In this document: piece after piece, positions 24,837 through 32,749 of the stretch
Layout: each line of letters starts with the position of its first letter
Numbering within the stretch: the stretch's first letter is position 1
Assembly (NCBI GenBank): GCA_017471765.1
Contig: JAFURT010000005.1
Span: forward strand, 29,838-93,837
DNA length: 64,000 bases
From: Clostridia bacterium
GTDB lineage: Bacteria > Bacillota > Clostridia > Oscillospirales > Acutalibacteraceae
Reading direction: 5' to 3'
Notes under the pieces: model-generated
Seen by the model: only the letters and a program-made list of their open reading frames with translations
Database searches by the model: none
What the model was told of the DNA's origin: nothing
Position numbers and translations under genes: made by a program

Positions 24837-25772
24837 TTACGCCTTGCCGGCGCTGCCCAGAACGTGCTGGATCTTGTGGCTGACAACCTCTTTGATGCAG
24901 TCACGGCCATCCGCCAGGTACTGACGGGGGTCGAAGTGGGTGGGGTTCTCGGCCAGGTGCTTACGGATACCGGCGGTCAGAGCCAGGCGCAGGTCGGAGT
25001 CCACGTTGATCTTGCACACAGCCATGGAAGCGGCCTGACGCAGCATATCCTCGGGGATGCCGATGGCATCGTCCATCTTGCCGCCGTACTGGTTGATGGT
25101 GGCTACATACTCCGGCATAACAGAGGAAGCGCCGTGCAGAACGATGGGGAAGCCGGGCAGGCGGTCCATGATCTCCTGCAGGATGTCAAAGCGCAGCTGG
25201 GGCTTCTGGCCGGGCTTGAACTTGAAAGCGCCGTGGCTGGTGCCGATGGCGATGGCCAGAGAATCCACGCCGGTGCGGGAAACGAAATCCTGTACCTGGT
25301 CGGGGTCGGTGTAGGAAGCCTTGTCAGCGTCCACCTTCACATCGTCCTCGATGCCGGCCAGCTGACCCAGCTCACCCTCCACAGTGACGCCACGCTCGTG
25401 GGCATAGTCCACGACCTTCTTGGTCAGGGCCACATTCTCCTCATAGGGCAGGTGGGAGCCGTCGATCATCACGGAGGTGAAGCCGCCGTCGATGCAATCC
25501 TTGCACAGCTCGAAGCTGTTGCCGTGATCCAGATGCAGGGCGATGGGCAGACCGGAATCCTCCACAGCCGCCTGCACCATGTGGTACAGATAAGCGTGGT
25601 TGGCATACTTACGGGCGCCGCCGGAAACCTGTAGAATAACGGGGCTGTTCAGCTCCTTGCAGGCACCGATGATGCCCTGCACGATCTCCATATTGTTGAC
25701 GTTGAAGGCGCCGACAGCGTAGCCGCCCTCGTAGGCCTTCTTAAACATTTCTTTAGTGTTTACCAGTGCCAT
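24837..25772 (-). CDS. fba: Class II fructose-bisphosphate aldolase
   Basis: The 311-residue protein has the class II pattern: VGAFNVNNMEIVQG at the start, LHLDHGNSFELCKDCIDGGFTSVMIDGSHLPYEEN with zinc-binding His residues, GTSHGAFKF, and LHGASSV in the second half. It splits fructose 1,6-bisphosphate into the two trioses in glycolysis. AAGGAGG precedes the ATG, and a near-consensus promoter (25808-25836) and a terminator frame it as a single-gene unit. Confidence 0.96.
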   Translation of the reverse strand: MALVNTKEMFKKAYEGGYAVGAFNVNNMEIVQGIIGACKELNSPVILQVSGGARKYANHAYLYHMVQAAVEDSGLPIALHLDHGNSFELCKDCIDGGFTSVMIDGSHLPYEENVALTKKVVDYAHERGVTVEGELGQLAGIEDDVKVDADKASYTDPDQVQDFVSRTGVDSLAIAIGTSHGAFKFKPGQKPQLRFDILQEIMDRLPGFPIVLHGASSVMPEYVATINQYGGKMDDAIGIPEDMLRQAASMAVCKINVDSDLRLALTAGIRKHLAENPTHFDPRQYLADGRDCIKEVVSHKIQHVLGSAGKA

Positions 25773-25807
25773 GGTGTTCGTCCTCCTTGATGATGGTTTA
25801 TACCCTT

Positions 25808-25836
25808 ATTATAACGCAAAAATGCGTCCTTGCCAA
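25808..25836 (-). promoter_or_regulatory. Promoter of fba
   Basis: Minus strand TTGGCA (25836-25831), 17-base spacer, perfect TATAAT (25813-25808). Confidence 0.8.
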
Positions 25837-25910
25837 TAGGTTTGTGAAAAAATTATCTGCAACGATTATTCCTTTGGGCAAAAAATTCTTGTGCAACTTG
25901 TGCAAAGGGA

Positions 25911-25990
25911 GTCGGGGAGTAGGGAGTGAGGCGTGGGGAGCGTAACGGCATCCCTATCTCGTATCTTGTATCCGCCAAATCCTAACTCGA
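25911..25990. repeat. Short GGAGT/TTAGG-type intergenic repeats
   Basis: The stretch between fba and the phosphatase gene holds GGGAGTAGGGAGTGAGG (about 25915-25932), and on the other strand GAGTTAGG at about 25981-25988. The same words occur next to the XRE/DUF6809 modules (50126-50157, 56311-56323, 57069-57085). No gene is seen here. Confidence 0.4.
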
Positions 25991-25991
25991 T

Positions 25992-26612
25992 TCAATCTTC
26001 TTTTTCCCACGGGATGATGCACAGTGCTTCCGCCAGGGGTTCATTCATCCAGATGGAGGGGGTCACCCGCAGGGTGAAGCCCTCACCGGGGTTGGCCAGG
26101 CAGTCCTTCGGCTCCAGCCGGGGCAGGCCGTACAGTTGCATCAGCAGGGTGATGACCCCACCGTGGGTGCAGATGACCGCCTCGGTATCGCCGTTGTGTA
26201 ACAGGTCGCCCACGATGCCCTCAAAGGCGGCGCACACCCGCTGGCGGAAGCTCTCGCTGTCCTCGCCGCCGGGGATGGTGTGCTCCCGGCCCTCCACCCA
26301 CCGCAGGAAGGTCTCCTCCTGCTTGAGCTGAGCAATACTTTTGCCCTCCCAATCGCCGAAATCACATTCGGCCAGTCCGTCCACCACCTCCGGCGCACAG
26401 CCGGGGTACAGCACCTCCAGCGTCTGCCGGCACCGGATCAGGGGGCTGGTGAAAAACCGCACCCCGCCGGGGTATTGGTAGGCCTCCTTATGCGCCAGCA
26501 GGGCGGCCAATCCCTCGGGGGAGAGGGGCAGGTCGGTGCGGCCGATATAGCGGCCGTCCCGGTTGGCCTCGGTCATGCCGTGGCGGATGAGGTGAATTTT
26601 ATAGGTCTTCAT
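25992..26612 (-). CDS. Histidine phosphatase family protein (phosphoglycerate mutase-like)
   Basis: The 206-residue protein has the catalytic LIRHGMTEANRDGRYIGRTD at the N-terminus, where His is the phosphate acceptor, SPLIRCRQT, the ECDFGDWEGKS block and a second catalytic His in VICTHGGV. The family includes CobC-like phosphatases and metabolite phosphatases; cobalamin genes are not nearby, so the substrate is open. Ribosome site AAAGGAGC precedes the ATG. Confidence 0.88.
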   Translation of the reverse strand: MKTYKIHLIRHGMTEANRDGRYIGRTDLPLSPEGLAALLAHKEAYQYPGGVRFFTSPLIRCRQTLEVLYPGCAPEVVDGLAECDFGDWEGKSIAQLKQEETFLRWVEGREHTIPGGEDSESFRQRVCAAFEGIVGDLLHNGDTEAVICTHGGVITLLMQLYGLPRLEPKDCLANPGEGFTLRVTPSIWMNEPLAEALCIIPWEKED

Positions 26613-26688
26613 AGTTTGCTCCTTTTGCCGAAATTTTCTCGCCCATTTGTGATAAATTGCTGAAATTCAACTATTTGTAAAATTTCCC

Positions 26689-26717
26689 TTGACAAAGAGG
26701 GGGACGTTTAGTAGAAT
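26689..26717 (+). promoter_or_regulatory. Promoter of the XRE regulator gene
   Basis: Perfect TTGACA at 26689-26694, 17-base spacer, TAGAAT at 26712-26717. Confidence 0.75.
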
Positions 26718-26728
26718 TATGGTTGCTC

Positions 26729-26747
26729 GCCCCTTAGGGGCTTTTTT
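26729..26747 (+). promoter_or_regulatory. Short hairpin plus T6 in the leader
   Basis: GCCCC TTA GGGGC followed by TTTTTT sits between promoter and start codon. A stem of five G-C pairs with a T6 run may act as an attenuator, but the stem is at the short limit for a terminator. Confidence 0.35.
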
Positions 26748-26773
26748 CGACTACATCATCAGGAGGATACCAC

Positions 26774-27466
26774 ATGAACGCCGCATTTCCTCGTATTATA
26801 ACCTTACTGCGCAAGGAGCGTGGCATCAGCCAAAAGCAGGCGGCCGCCGACCTGCACATATCCCAGGCACTGTTGTCCCATTACGAAAAGGGCATCCGTG
26901 AGTGCGGACTGGACTTCGTCGTGGGTGCGGCGGATTATTATGGGGTATCCTGTGATTATCTGCTGGGTCGTACGGCGGATAAGGCCGGCTCCATGATTGC
27001 TGTGGAGGAGATCCCGGAGGATGACCCGGCTATCCAGGACAAGCGGATGCAGGCTGGCAGTGTGTTGCCCACGCTGAACAAAAAGCTGGTGGTCAACTCG
27101 TTGCAGGTGCTGTTTGACCTGCTGAAGAAGTGCAACAACAAGCCGCTGACCCAGGAGGTGTCCAACGCCCTCATCCAGGTCACCTATGTGCTGTTCCGGC
27201 AGATCTACAGCGCCAACCCGAAAAATCCCCGGGCGATGTTCTCGGTGGAGGAATATGCCTTTATCGCCGATGCTTTCGGCTCGGCGGCCAGGTCTGCAGC
27301 CCGTGCCGGCCAGTTGGCCCGGGGCCATGCCGTGGATGGGGCGGCCGGGGTGGAGGAAGGCCAGCTCCCCGGCATCCTGCCGGATGAGCTGACCGCTCAG
27401 TATCCCCTGTTTGCCAATTCTTTGCTCAATCTTCTGCACACGGCAGAAAAGACCCTGCAGAATTAA
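26774..27466 (+). CDS. XRE-family transcriptional regulator with a C-terminal helical domain
   Basis: The 230-residue protein has an XRE helix-turn-helix at about residues 9-62 (LLRKERGISQKQAAADLHISQALLSHYEKGIRECGLDFVV). This is followed by the DYLLGRTADK hinge and an all-helical C-terminal half of unknown function. AGGAGGATACC precedes ATG. It is monocistronic and may control itself or the membrane-protein gene convergent to it. No ligand-binding motif is recognised. Confidence 0.8.
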   Translation: MNAAFPRIITLLRKERGISQKQAAADLHISQALLSHYEKGIRECGLDFVVGAADYYGVSCDYLLGRTADKAGSMIAVEEIPEDDPAIQDKRMQAGSVLPTLNKKLVVNSLQVLFDLLKKCNNKPLTQEVSNALIQVTYVLFRQIYSANPKNPRAMFSVEEYAFIADAFGSAARSAARAGQLARGHAVDGAAGVEEGQLPGILPDELTAQYPLFANSLLNLLHTAEKTLQN

Positions 27467-27469
27467 AAA

Positions 27470-28099
27470 CTATACGGTTTCTTCGGCGGTGGAGCTTTGC
27501 TCTGCCGCCGTCTTTTTCGTTCTGTCGGGGGCATCCGGGGGCGTTGGCATGGTGTCCCAGTGGCAGATCCAGCACAGCACGCAGGCCACAGCGGTCAGCA
27601 CAACCCAGATGACCCGCAACGCGGTGCTGTTCCAGTGCCAGGCGATTTTACCGGCAAAGGGGCCGAAGCTGCACAGGACAGCTAAAGCCAGCTGGCAGGT
27701 GGCTAGCACCCGCAGTACCCAGCCGTCGTATTTGCCACCTCTGTCGGCGACCATTCCGGCGGCCGGCAGGTGCCAGGACAGGATGGGTGCCGCCATGATG
27801 GACATATACATCAGGATGGTGAGGGCATCCACGCCGTCTATGGAGGACAGCACTGCGTCGGTGATAAACAGCACCGTTGCCGCACCCGGCAACAGCAGGC
27901 AGAGGATCCGGGAGATTACCCGGGCGGCCTTGGAATGCCAGCCGTAGCGCGTGATGACCACCACGGTGAACAGGATGAGCAACAGCACCACCTGCACAAG
28001 GGGGATGAACAGGTCGATGAGCAGCAGGATGCCCAGTACGGCGGCCGCCCACACGCTGACCAAAGCAATACGGTCACGGGAGGAAAACAGGTTTTTCAT
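27470..28099 (-). CDS. Six-helix membrane protein, unknown
   Basis: The 209-residue protein has about six hydrophobic segments and a polar C-terminal tail (DAPDRTKKTAAEQSSTAEETV). AAGGAGT precedes ATG 28099, and a TTGCAT/TATGAT promoter with 17-base spacing lies at 28144-28172. No family is recognised. Its 3' end overlaps an imperfect hairpin and T run that probably also ends the convergent XRE gene. Confidence 0.7.
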   Translation of the reverse strand: MKNLFSSRDRIALVSVWAAAVLGILLLIDLFIPLVQVVLLLILFTVVVITRYGWHSKAARVISRILCLLLPGAATVLFITDAVLSSIDGVDALTILMYMSIMAAPILSWHLPAAGMVADRGGKYDGWVLRVLATCQLALAVLCSFGPFAGKIAWHWNSTALRVIWVVLTAVACVLCWICHWDTMPTPPDAPDRTKKTAAEQSSTAEETV

Positions 28100-28143
28100 A
28101 ATCTGACTCCTTAAATACACAGTGATTTTTATTACCAAAGAGC

Positions 28144-28172
28144 ATCATAGCACAAAATTTGGGACAATGCAA
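28144..28172 (-). promoter_or_regulatory. Promoter of the gene at 27470-28099
   Basis: Minus strand TTGCAT (28172-28167), 17-base spacer, TATGAT (28149-28144). Confidence 0.5.
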
Positions 28173-28173
28173 G

Positions 28174-28212
28174 AAAAACAGGACTTCGGCTGTGTGCCGA
28201 AGTCCTGTTTTT
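28174..28212. terminator. Terminator of the small-protein cluster
   Basis: A 17-bp stem (28174-28190 with 28196-28212) with loop TGTGT, A5 on one side and T5 on the other. It overlaps the stop codon of the gene at 28211. Confidence 0.85.
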
Positions 28213-28963
28213 ATGTGGGGATACGCTGGGTGGTATCAAGGGGGATGGGACGAAGCCAGCCGGTGAGCAACAGAACGTACTCCCGGTGCAGGCGTGGCCG
28301 CACCCACAGGCTCACCCCCGGAACCAGGCACAGCAGGAGCTGACCGACACGGCTGCCCCAGAAATTCAGCCATTCCCCGGTGCGGCGGCGGGTGAGCCGG
28401 ATGGATACCTGTACCGCCAGAGGGGCTGAACAGCCCCGGTCGATGAGCAAGGGAATGAGGGCATACCGGCAACGGCGTAGCAGGATGACCGCCCCGGCCG
28501 CCAACAGCAGAAATCCTCCCAGCACGAAGAAAAGCAGAGAGTTCACCCCATCCCCCTGCCGGGTGAGCCGGTCGCCGTACCCCCACACCAGCAGGCCGGG
28601 GGCGGCGGTGATGAGCAACAGGGTCGTCTGCCGCCGCCATATCGCCCACTGCCACCGTGCGGCGGTGAACCAGTGGCGGTAGCCTGTCCACAGCCGGGAC
28701 AGAGGCGGCGGTTGCGCCGGGTGCTCCTGCCACCGCAGATACCATAGCCACCGTCCCAGGCGCAGAGGGGCCACCACAGCACAGCTCACCAACGTGGCCC
28801 CCACCGAGAGGGCGTAGGTGACAGCAACCCCGGTCTGCAGGGCGATGAGCACCCCAACGCTTTCTACCAGATGTAACAACAAGGCGGTTAAAAAGCAAAT
28901 CCCCTCCACCCCTGCCGCAACGGCCAGTTGCCAAGGGGAGAGGGGGCGTATACGGTTTTCCAT
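28211..28963 (-). CDS. Polytopic membrane protein, unknown
   Basis: The 250-residue protein has about six hydrophobic segments and an Arg-rich character (RLTRRRTGEWLNFWGSRVG). ATG 28963 has GGGGAGGG at about seven bases; an ATG two codons earlier is too close to it. It is the last gene of a same-strand cluster with three small soluble or single-helix proteins. No family is recognised. The pattern of large, Trp-rich loops is reminiscent of DUF975-like proteins, but this is weak. Confidence 0.65.
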   Translation of the reverse strand: MENRIRPLSPWQLAVAAGVEGICFLTALLLHLVESVGVLIALQTGVAVTYALSVGATLVSCAVVAPLRLGRWLWYLRWQEHPAQPPPLSRLWTGYRHWFTAARWQWAIWRRQTTLLLITAAPGLLVWGYGDRLTRQGDGVNSLLFFVLGGFLLLAAGAVILLRRCRYALIPLLIDRGCSAPLAVQVSIRLTRRRTGEWLNFWGSRVGQLLLCLVPGVSLWVRPRLHREYVLLLTGWLRPIPLDTTQRIPT

Positions 28964-29013
28964 GGGCATCCCTCCCCGGGTAGTATACCCGGAAAGAGAA
29001 GCGGTCATGCAGG

Positions 29014-29391
29014 CTACATCGCCAGATACAGCAGAGCCAGCAACAGTTCGGTGGAACAGCCGCTACGGAACAACAGCAGTGCCAGCCCCAACAGGAGCCA
29101 TTGCTCTGCCTCCAAGGTGGGGAGCGCCAGATAGGTTTTGCCTTCATGCTCGCTGGGGGCAGGAGGGGGTGGCTCCACAGGCGCCGGTGAGGGCCTATCG
29201 GCCTCCGGGCGCACATACAGGCCGGGGGAACGCAGTTCTGGTGCCGGCCCCGGCCAGCCGGGGGTGCGGGCGGCCGCCAGGCTTTCGGGGGTACGCCCCC
29301 GATGCTCCTCCATCACCTGCCGGGAATGCTCTTGCATCCGTTGCACCCGGCGGGCCGCCTCCCGTTGCATCCGCATAATGTCATCCGCCAT
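29014..29391 (-). CDS. Small protein with Pro-rich linker and C-terminal hydrophobic tail
   Basis: The 125-residue protein has a charged helical start (MRMQREAARRVQRMQEHSRQ), a Pro-rich linker, and ends with a hydrophobic segment EAEQWLLLGLALLLFRSGCS plus TELLLALLYLAM, like a tail anchor. The start codon lies 11 bases inside the upstream gene, so translation is coupled. No recognised family; probably a lineage-specific component of the same complex as its neighbours. Confidence 0.65.
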   Translation of the reverse strand: MADDIMRMQREAARRVQRMQEHSRQVMEEHRGRTPESLAAARTPGWPGPAPELRSPGLYVRPEADRPSPAPVEPPPPAPSEHEGKTYLALPTLEAEQWLLLGLALLLFRSGCSTELLLALLYLAM

Positions 29392-29779
29392 GCTTACTCC
29401 CCCCTAACACGCCCTGCTCCTGCAGTATCGGCAACAGGCGAAGCATCTGGAGCAGGCGCATGGTTTCGTCCAGCCGTTTTTCTCGCTCCCCATGGAGATA
29501 GGGGCGCAGTGCCCGAAGCAGACGGGTATCTTCGTTTTCCTGCCCCATGCCGGACAGCAGGGGCAGGAGTTTCGTCAGTGTGCCAATATCCGGCAGGCTA
29601 CTCCCCAGCCCCTGCCCGGCGGTTTCTGCGGTAGAAGGAGGTGGTGCAGAAGGGGACGGCGCAGGGGCGCTCAAAAGGGGGGCCTCGCCACCGGTGAGGG
29701 CGGCCATCACGCTTTGTAGCTTGGCCATCCCCTCCGGGGAGGTGAGTAACCCGGTGAGTTTTTCGTTCAGGTCGTCCAT
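29381..29779 (-). CDS. Small helical protein, unknown
   Basis: The 132-residue protein has a helical N-terminus (LTGLLTSPEGMAKLQSVMAAL), a Ser/Pro linker, and a C-terminal helical part with RLLRALRPYLHGEREKRLDETMRLLQML. AGGAGGATACC precedes the ATG. Similar short proteins with a 'LLSSPEGM' start are common in Clostridia genomes next to one another, but I cannot name the function. It overlaps the next gene. Confidence 0.7.
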   Translation of the reverse strand: MDDLNEKLTGLLTSPEGMAKLQSVMAALTGGEAPLLSAPAPSPSAPPPSTAETAGQGLGSSLPDIGTLTKLLPLLSGMGQENEDTRLLRALRPYLHGEREKRLDETMRLLQMLRLLPILQEQGVLGGSKHGG

Positions 29780-29793
29780 GGTATCCTCCTTTT

Positions 29794-30045
29794 TCAGCCG
29801 TTCCCCAGTAGTTGGATCAGTAGCCGCTGAACGGCCGGGTCTTGTAACAGGGCGGCGGCCTTTTCCCGGTCACCCAGCACCGCCTCAGCCCGCCCGGCCT
29901 CCTCCGGGGTGAGGGCGGCGGACAGCCCGGCCAGCCCATTCTGCCGGAAGGCGGCCTTCAGCTTTTCCGGGGTGGTGCCCAGCCGTCCGCTGGCGTAAAC
30001 GAGCAAGCGTTCCATCTGCTCCGGGGTCATGGATAGTTCTGCCAT
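29794..30045 (-). CDS. Small helical protein, unknown
   Basis: The 83-residue protein starts the cluster. It is wholly helical and has two repeated-looking halves with GTTPEKLKAAFRQNGLAGL and an ending AVQRLLIQLLGNG; the 'P-E-K-L' and 'D-x-x-x-x-x-L' pattern resembles the start of its neighbour at 29381. AAGGTGG lies upstream of the ATG. Function unknown. Confidence 0.65.
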   Translation of the reverse strand: MAELSMTPEQMERLLVYASGRLGTTPEKLKAAFRQNGLAGLSAALTPEEAGRAEAVLGDREKAAALLQDPAVQRLLIQLLGNG

Positions 30046-30075
30046 TGTTCATACCACCTTTTTTCGGGCAGGGTC

Positions 30076-30105
30076 TTGCCCTGCCACGGTATTCTATGCT
30101 ACAAT
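30076..30105 (+). promoter_or_regulatory. Promoter of the YfcE-like gene
   Basis: TTGCCC at 30076-30081, 18-base spacer, TACAAT at 30100-30105. Confidence 0.5.
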
Positions 30106-30143
30106 ATGTACCGGAAAGAGTGTTTATGCCGGAGGGGATGCAG

Positions 30144-30605
30144 ATGCGTATATTGGTGGTATCGGATGTACACGGACGGATGAAAGGCCTGTGCCAGGCC
30201 ATTGAGGCACAGCCCACCGCCCGGACGGTGCTGTTTTTGGGGGACGGATTGCGGCAGGCAGAGGATGCCGCCCTGCAATATCCCGACCGCACCTTTTATA
30301 TGGTGCCGGGGAACTGTGATTTCGCCTCCGGGCTGTTGCCTGTCCGGCAGGAGACCTTTGGCGGCAAGCGGTTTTATTTTACCCATGGGCATATCCACGA
30401 TGTAAAATACAGCTTGTATAGGCTGGAGCTGGCTGCCCGGGAGGCAGAAGCCCATATCGTCCTGTACGGCCACACCCACATCCCCCATGAGGAATATGTG
30501 GACGGCCTGTACCTGTTTAACCCCGGCAGCCTTGGCTATGGGGGCACCTATGGGTATGTGGACATCGCCGGTGGCGGCATCCGCACCGGGGTGGTGTCCC
30601 TGTAA
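30144..30605 (+). CDS. YfcE/MJ0936-family metallophosphoesterase
   Basis: The 153-residue protein has the complete dinuclear metal set of this family: DVHG, GDG, GNCD, THGH and GHTH. Family members are phosphodiesterases with metal-dependent activity in vitro; the natural substrate is unknown. ATG 30144 follows GGAGGGG by six bases; two in-frame ATGs further up (30126, 30138) are less well placed. A related protein is encoded convergently at 30688. Confidence 0.9.
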   Translation: MRILVVSDVHGRMKGLCQAIEAQPTARTVLFLGDGLRQAEDAALQYPDRTFYMVPGNCDFASGLLPVRQETFGGKRFYFTHGHIHDVKYSLYRLELAAREAEAHIVLYGHTHIPHEEYVDGLYLFNPGSLGYGGTYGYVDIAGGGIRTGVVSL

Positions 30606-30640
30606 TCAGTGTATGCGGACAAGGCAAAACAGTGACAAAA

Positions 30641-30683
30641 AAACCGTCTGCGGAAACCCTTGGCTTCCGCAGACGGTTTTATA
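30641..30683. terminator. Bidirectional terminator between two phosphoesterase genes
   Basis: A perfect 15-bp stem (30641-30655 with 30665-30679), A-run before and T-run after. Confidence 0.9.
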
Positions 30684-30687
30684 CATT

Positions 30688-31239
30688 TTACTCGCACAGC
30701 CCCAGCGTGCGCCAGGTCTCGCCACGCAGGTCTTTCCAGGTGAACACCCCATCCTTCAGTAGCAGATAGCCGTGGGGGGAGTCCTCCTTGGGGATGGATA
30801 CCGAGCCGGGGTTGAGTACCCAGTAGCCCCGAGGGTGATGCTGGCACAGTGGCACATGGGTATGGCCGCACAGCAGAACATCCCCGTCCGCGATGGGGGG
30901 CGGGTTATCCCCGTTATACACATGGCCGTGGGTCAGCAGGAGCTTCTGCTCCCCGGCCCATACCAGCTCGCTGTCCGCCATCAGCGGAAAATTCAGCACC
31001 ATCTGGTCCACCTCGGCGTCGCAGTTGCCCCGGACACAGGTGATTTTATCCGCCAGAGGATTAAGCATGGCGATGACCTCCTTAGGGGCGTAGCCCCGGG
31101 GCAGGTCGTTGCGGGGGCCGTGGTACAGAATATCCCCCAGCAGGAGCAGGCGGTCAGCCTCCTCCCGGTGGAAAGCCTCTACCAGCTTTTCGGTATAGTA
31201 GGCCGACCCATGCAGGTCGGAGGCAATCAGATAAGTCAT
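30688..31239 (-). CDS. yfcE: YfcE phosphodiesterase
   Basis: The 183-residue protein has SDLHGS, GDILYHGPRNDLPRGY, GNCDAEVDQM, LTHGH and CGHTH, an arrangement specific for YfcE with its longer insertion after GD. It hydrolyses phosphodiesters with Mn in vitro. AAAGGAG precedes the ATG. Two related enzymes of the family lie tail to tail here, the other being the shorter MJ0936-like type. Confidence 0.92.
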   Translation of the reverse strand: MTYLIASDLHGSAYYTEKLVEAFHREEADRLLLLGDILYHGPRNDLPRGYAPKEVIAMLNPLADKITCVRGNCDAEVDQMVLNFPLMADSELVWAGEQKLLLTHGHVYNGDNPPPIADGDVLLCGHTHVPLCQHHPRGYWVLNPGSVSIPKEDSPHGYLLLKDGVFTWKDLRGETWRTLGLCE

Positions 31240-31366
31240 GGTGGGAACTCCTTTCGGGCGTGTTGTATGGTATCAGTATACCGCTTCTTTCATCGAAAGG
31301 CAAGAGCCAGTTAGGGATACCAGTGGGGAAAGTGGACTTTTTTGGGTAAAAATATGTGCTTAAGCC

Positions 31367-31395
31367 TTGACAAACGGCCGAAAAAAGGGTATCAA
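31367..31395 (+). promoter_or_regulatory. Promoter of the oxidoreductase-amidohydrolase operon
   Basis: Perfect TTGACA at 31367-31372, 17-base spacer, TATCAA at 31390-31395. Confidence 0.6.
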
Positions 31396-31436
31396 TGAAG
31401 TATAGGAAGCGATTGTATTTTGTGGAGGGATAGTAC

Positions 31437-32738
31437 ATGAGTGAACAGAGAATCGTGAAAACTGCCTTTATCGGTTTGGGTGCCCGGGGTGTCCCCACCC
31501 TGAAATTGCTGTGCTCTCTGGAGGGGGTACTGGTCACCGCCGTGTGCGATAGGTACGAGGACCGTGTACAGAACGGCATCGACGCCGTTAAGGAGGTTGC
31601 CGGCAATACGCCTTTCGGCACCCAGGACTATAAGGAAGTTCTGGCACGTGACGACGTGGAGGCGGTGGTTATCTGCACCGACTGGAACACCCATATTCCG
31701 ATTGCGATTGCCGCTATGGAGGCAGGCAAGCAGACGGCCATGGAGGTGTGCGGTGCCTATTCCATCGACGAGTGCTACGACCTGGTGAAGGCCTATGAGC
31801 GCACCGGCATCCACTGTATGTTCCTGGAGAACGGCTGCTATCACGAGCACCGTCTGGCCCTGTACCACATGGTTAAGCAGGGGGTGTTCGGTGAGCTGAT
31901 CCATATGGAGGGTGCCTATGCCCACGACCTGCGTGGTGAGATTGTCCATGGCCTGGAAAACCGGCACTACCGTTTCCGCAATTTCCAGCATCGCAACGGC
32001 GACCTGTATCCCACCCACGATGTGGGCCCCATCGCCAAGATGCTGAATATTAACCGTGGCAACCGGATGGTGGCGCTGACCAGCTTCTCCTCCAAGGCCC
32101 GGGGTTTGCACGAGTATGCGGTGGCCAACTATGGCCCTGACCACGAGTATGCCAAGATTGACTGGAATCAGGGCGACGTGGTGACCACCATGATCAAGTG
32201 TGCGGGCGGCGAGACCATCTGCCTGCTGCACGACGATTCTCTGCCCCGGGTGTATTCCCGTGAGTTCAAGGTGCAGGGCACCAAGGGCCTGTACGTGGAT
32301 TACGGCAAGTGGGAGGATCAGCGTCTGTTCCTGGAGGAAGACCCCGCTAAGCCGGTGGAAGAGGTGTGGCGTGATTTCTCTGCGGAGTTCCGTGATAAGT
32401 ACCAGCATCCCCTGTGGCGTAAGGTGAAGCGGGAGAATATGCTGGGCGGCGCCCACGGCCCGATTGACGAGCTGGTGCTGCGTGCCTTTATCGAGTCGGT
32501 ACAGCGTGGTATTGCGCCCCCCATCGACACCTACGACGGCGCTACCTGGATGGCGCTGACCGCCCTCTCCGAGCAGTCGGTGGCTATGGGCGGTGCGGTG
32601 GTGCCGATTCCCGACTTCACTCGTGGCCAGTGGATTGACCGTGAACCGGCTCCCCGCAGCATCTACGCTCTGGATGACATCTGCTACGAGCTGTTTGACG
32701 AGCAGGATGTCGTGCCCTGCAAGCCTTACGAAGACTAA
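31437..32738 (+). CDS. Gfo/Idh/MocA-family protein, GH109-like
   Basis: The 433-residue protein begins with an NAD-binding Rossmann fold (TAFIGLGARGVPTLKLL, with ICTDWNTH and an EVCGAYS loop). A C-terminal domain follows with ENGCYHEHRLALYHMVKQG, THDVGPIAKMLNINRG and GTKGLYVDYGKW. These features match GH109, where NAD is used to cleave alpha-N-acetylgalactosaminides. No signal peptide is seen, unlike secreted GH109 enzymes, so the substrate would be taken up first. A plain sugar dehydrogenase function cannot be excluded. Confidence 0.8.
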   Translation: MSEQRIVKTAFIGLGARGVPTLKLLCSLEGVLVTAVCDRYEDRVQNGIDAVKEVAGNTPFGTQDYKEVLARDDVEAVVICTDWNTHIPIAIAAMEAGKQTAMEVCGAYSIDECYDLVKAYERTGIHCMFLENGCYHEHRLALYHMVKQGVFGELIHMEGAYAHDLRGEIVHGLENRHYRFRNFQHRNGDLYPTHDVGPIAKMLNINRGNRMVALTSFSSKARGLHEYAVANYGPDHEYAKIDWNQGDVVTTMIKCAGGETICLLHDDSLPRVYSREFKVQGTKGLYVDYGKWEDQRLFLEEDPAKPVEEVWRDFSAEFRDKYQHPLWRKVKRENMLGGAHGPIDELVLRAFIESVQRGIAPPIDTYDGATWMALTALSEQSVAMGGAVVPIPDFTRGQWIDREPAPRSIYALDDICYELFDEQDVVPCKPYED

Positions 32739-32749
32739 GAGGTGACAGT

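Noticed and set aside
26719-26901. Leader peptide overlapping the start of the XRE regulator
   Set aside because: Its ATG would lie at or before the expected transcription start and no ribosome site precedes it.
31392-32456. A 354-codon open frame on the minus strand inside the GH109-like gene
   Set aside because: It lies wholly opposite a clearly conserved gene, has no ribosome site, and its His/Gln-rich composition is what antisense reading of GC-rich coding sequence gives. The long minus frames at 7534-8865, 12950-14053 and 36065-37318 were rejected for the same reason.
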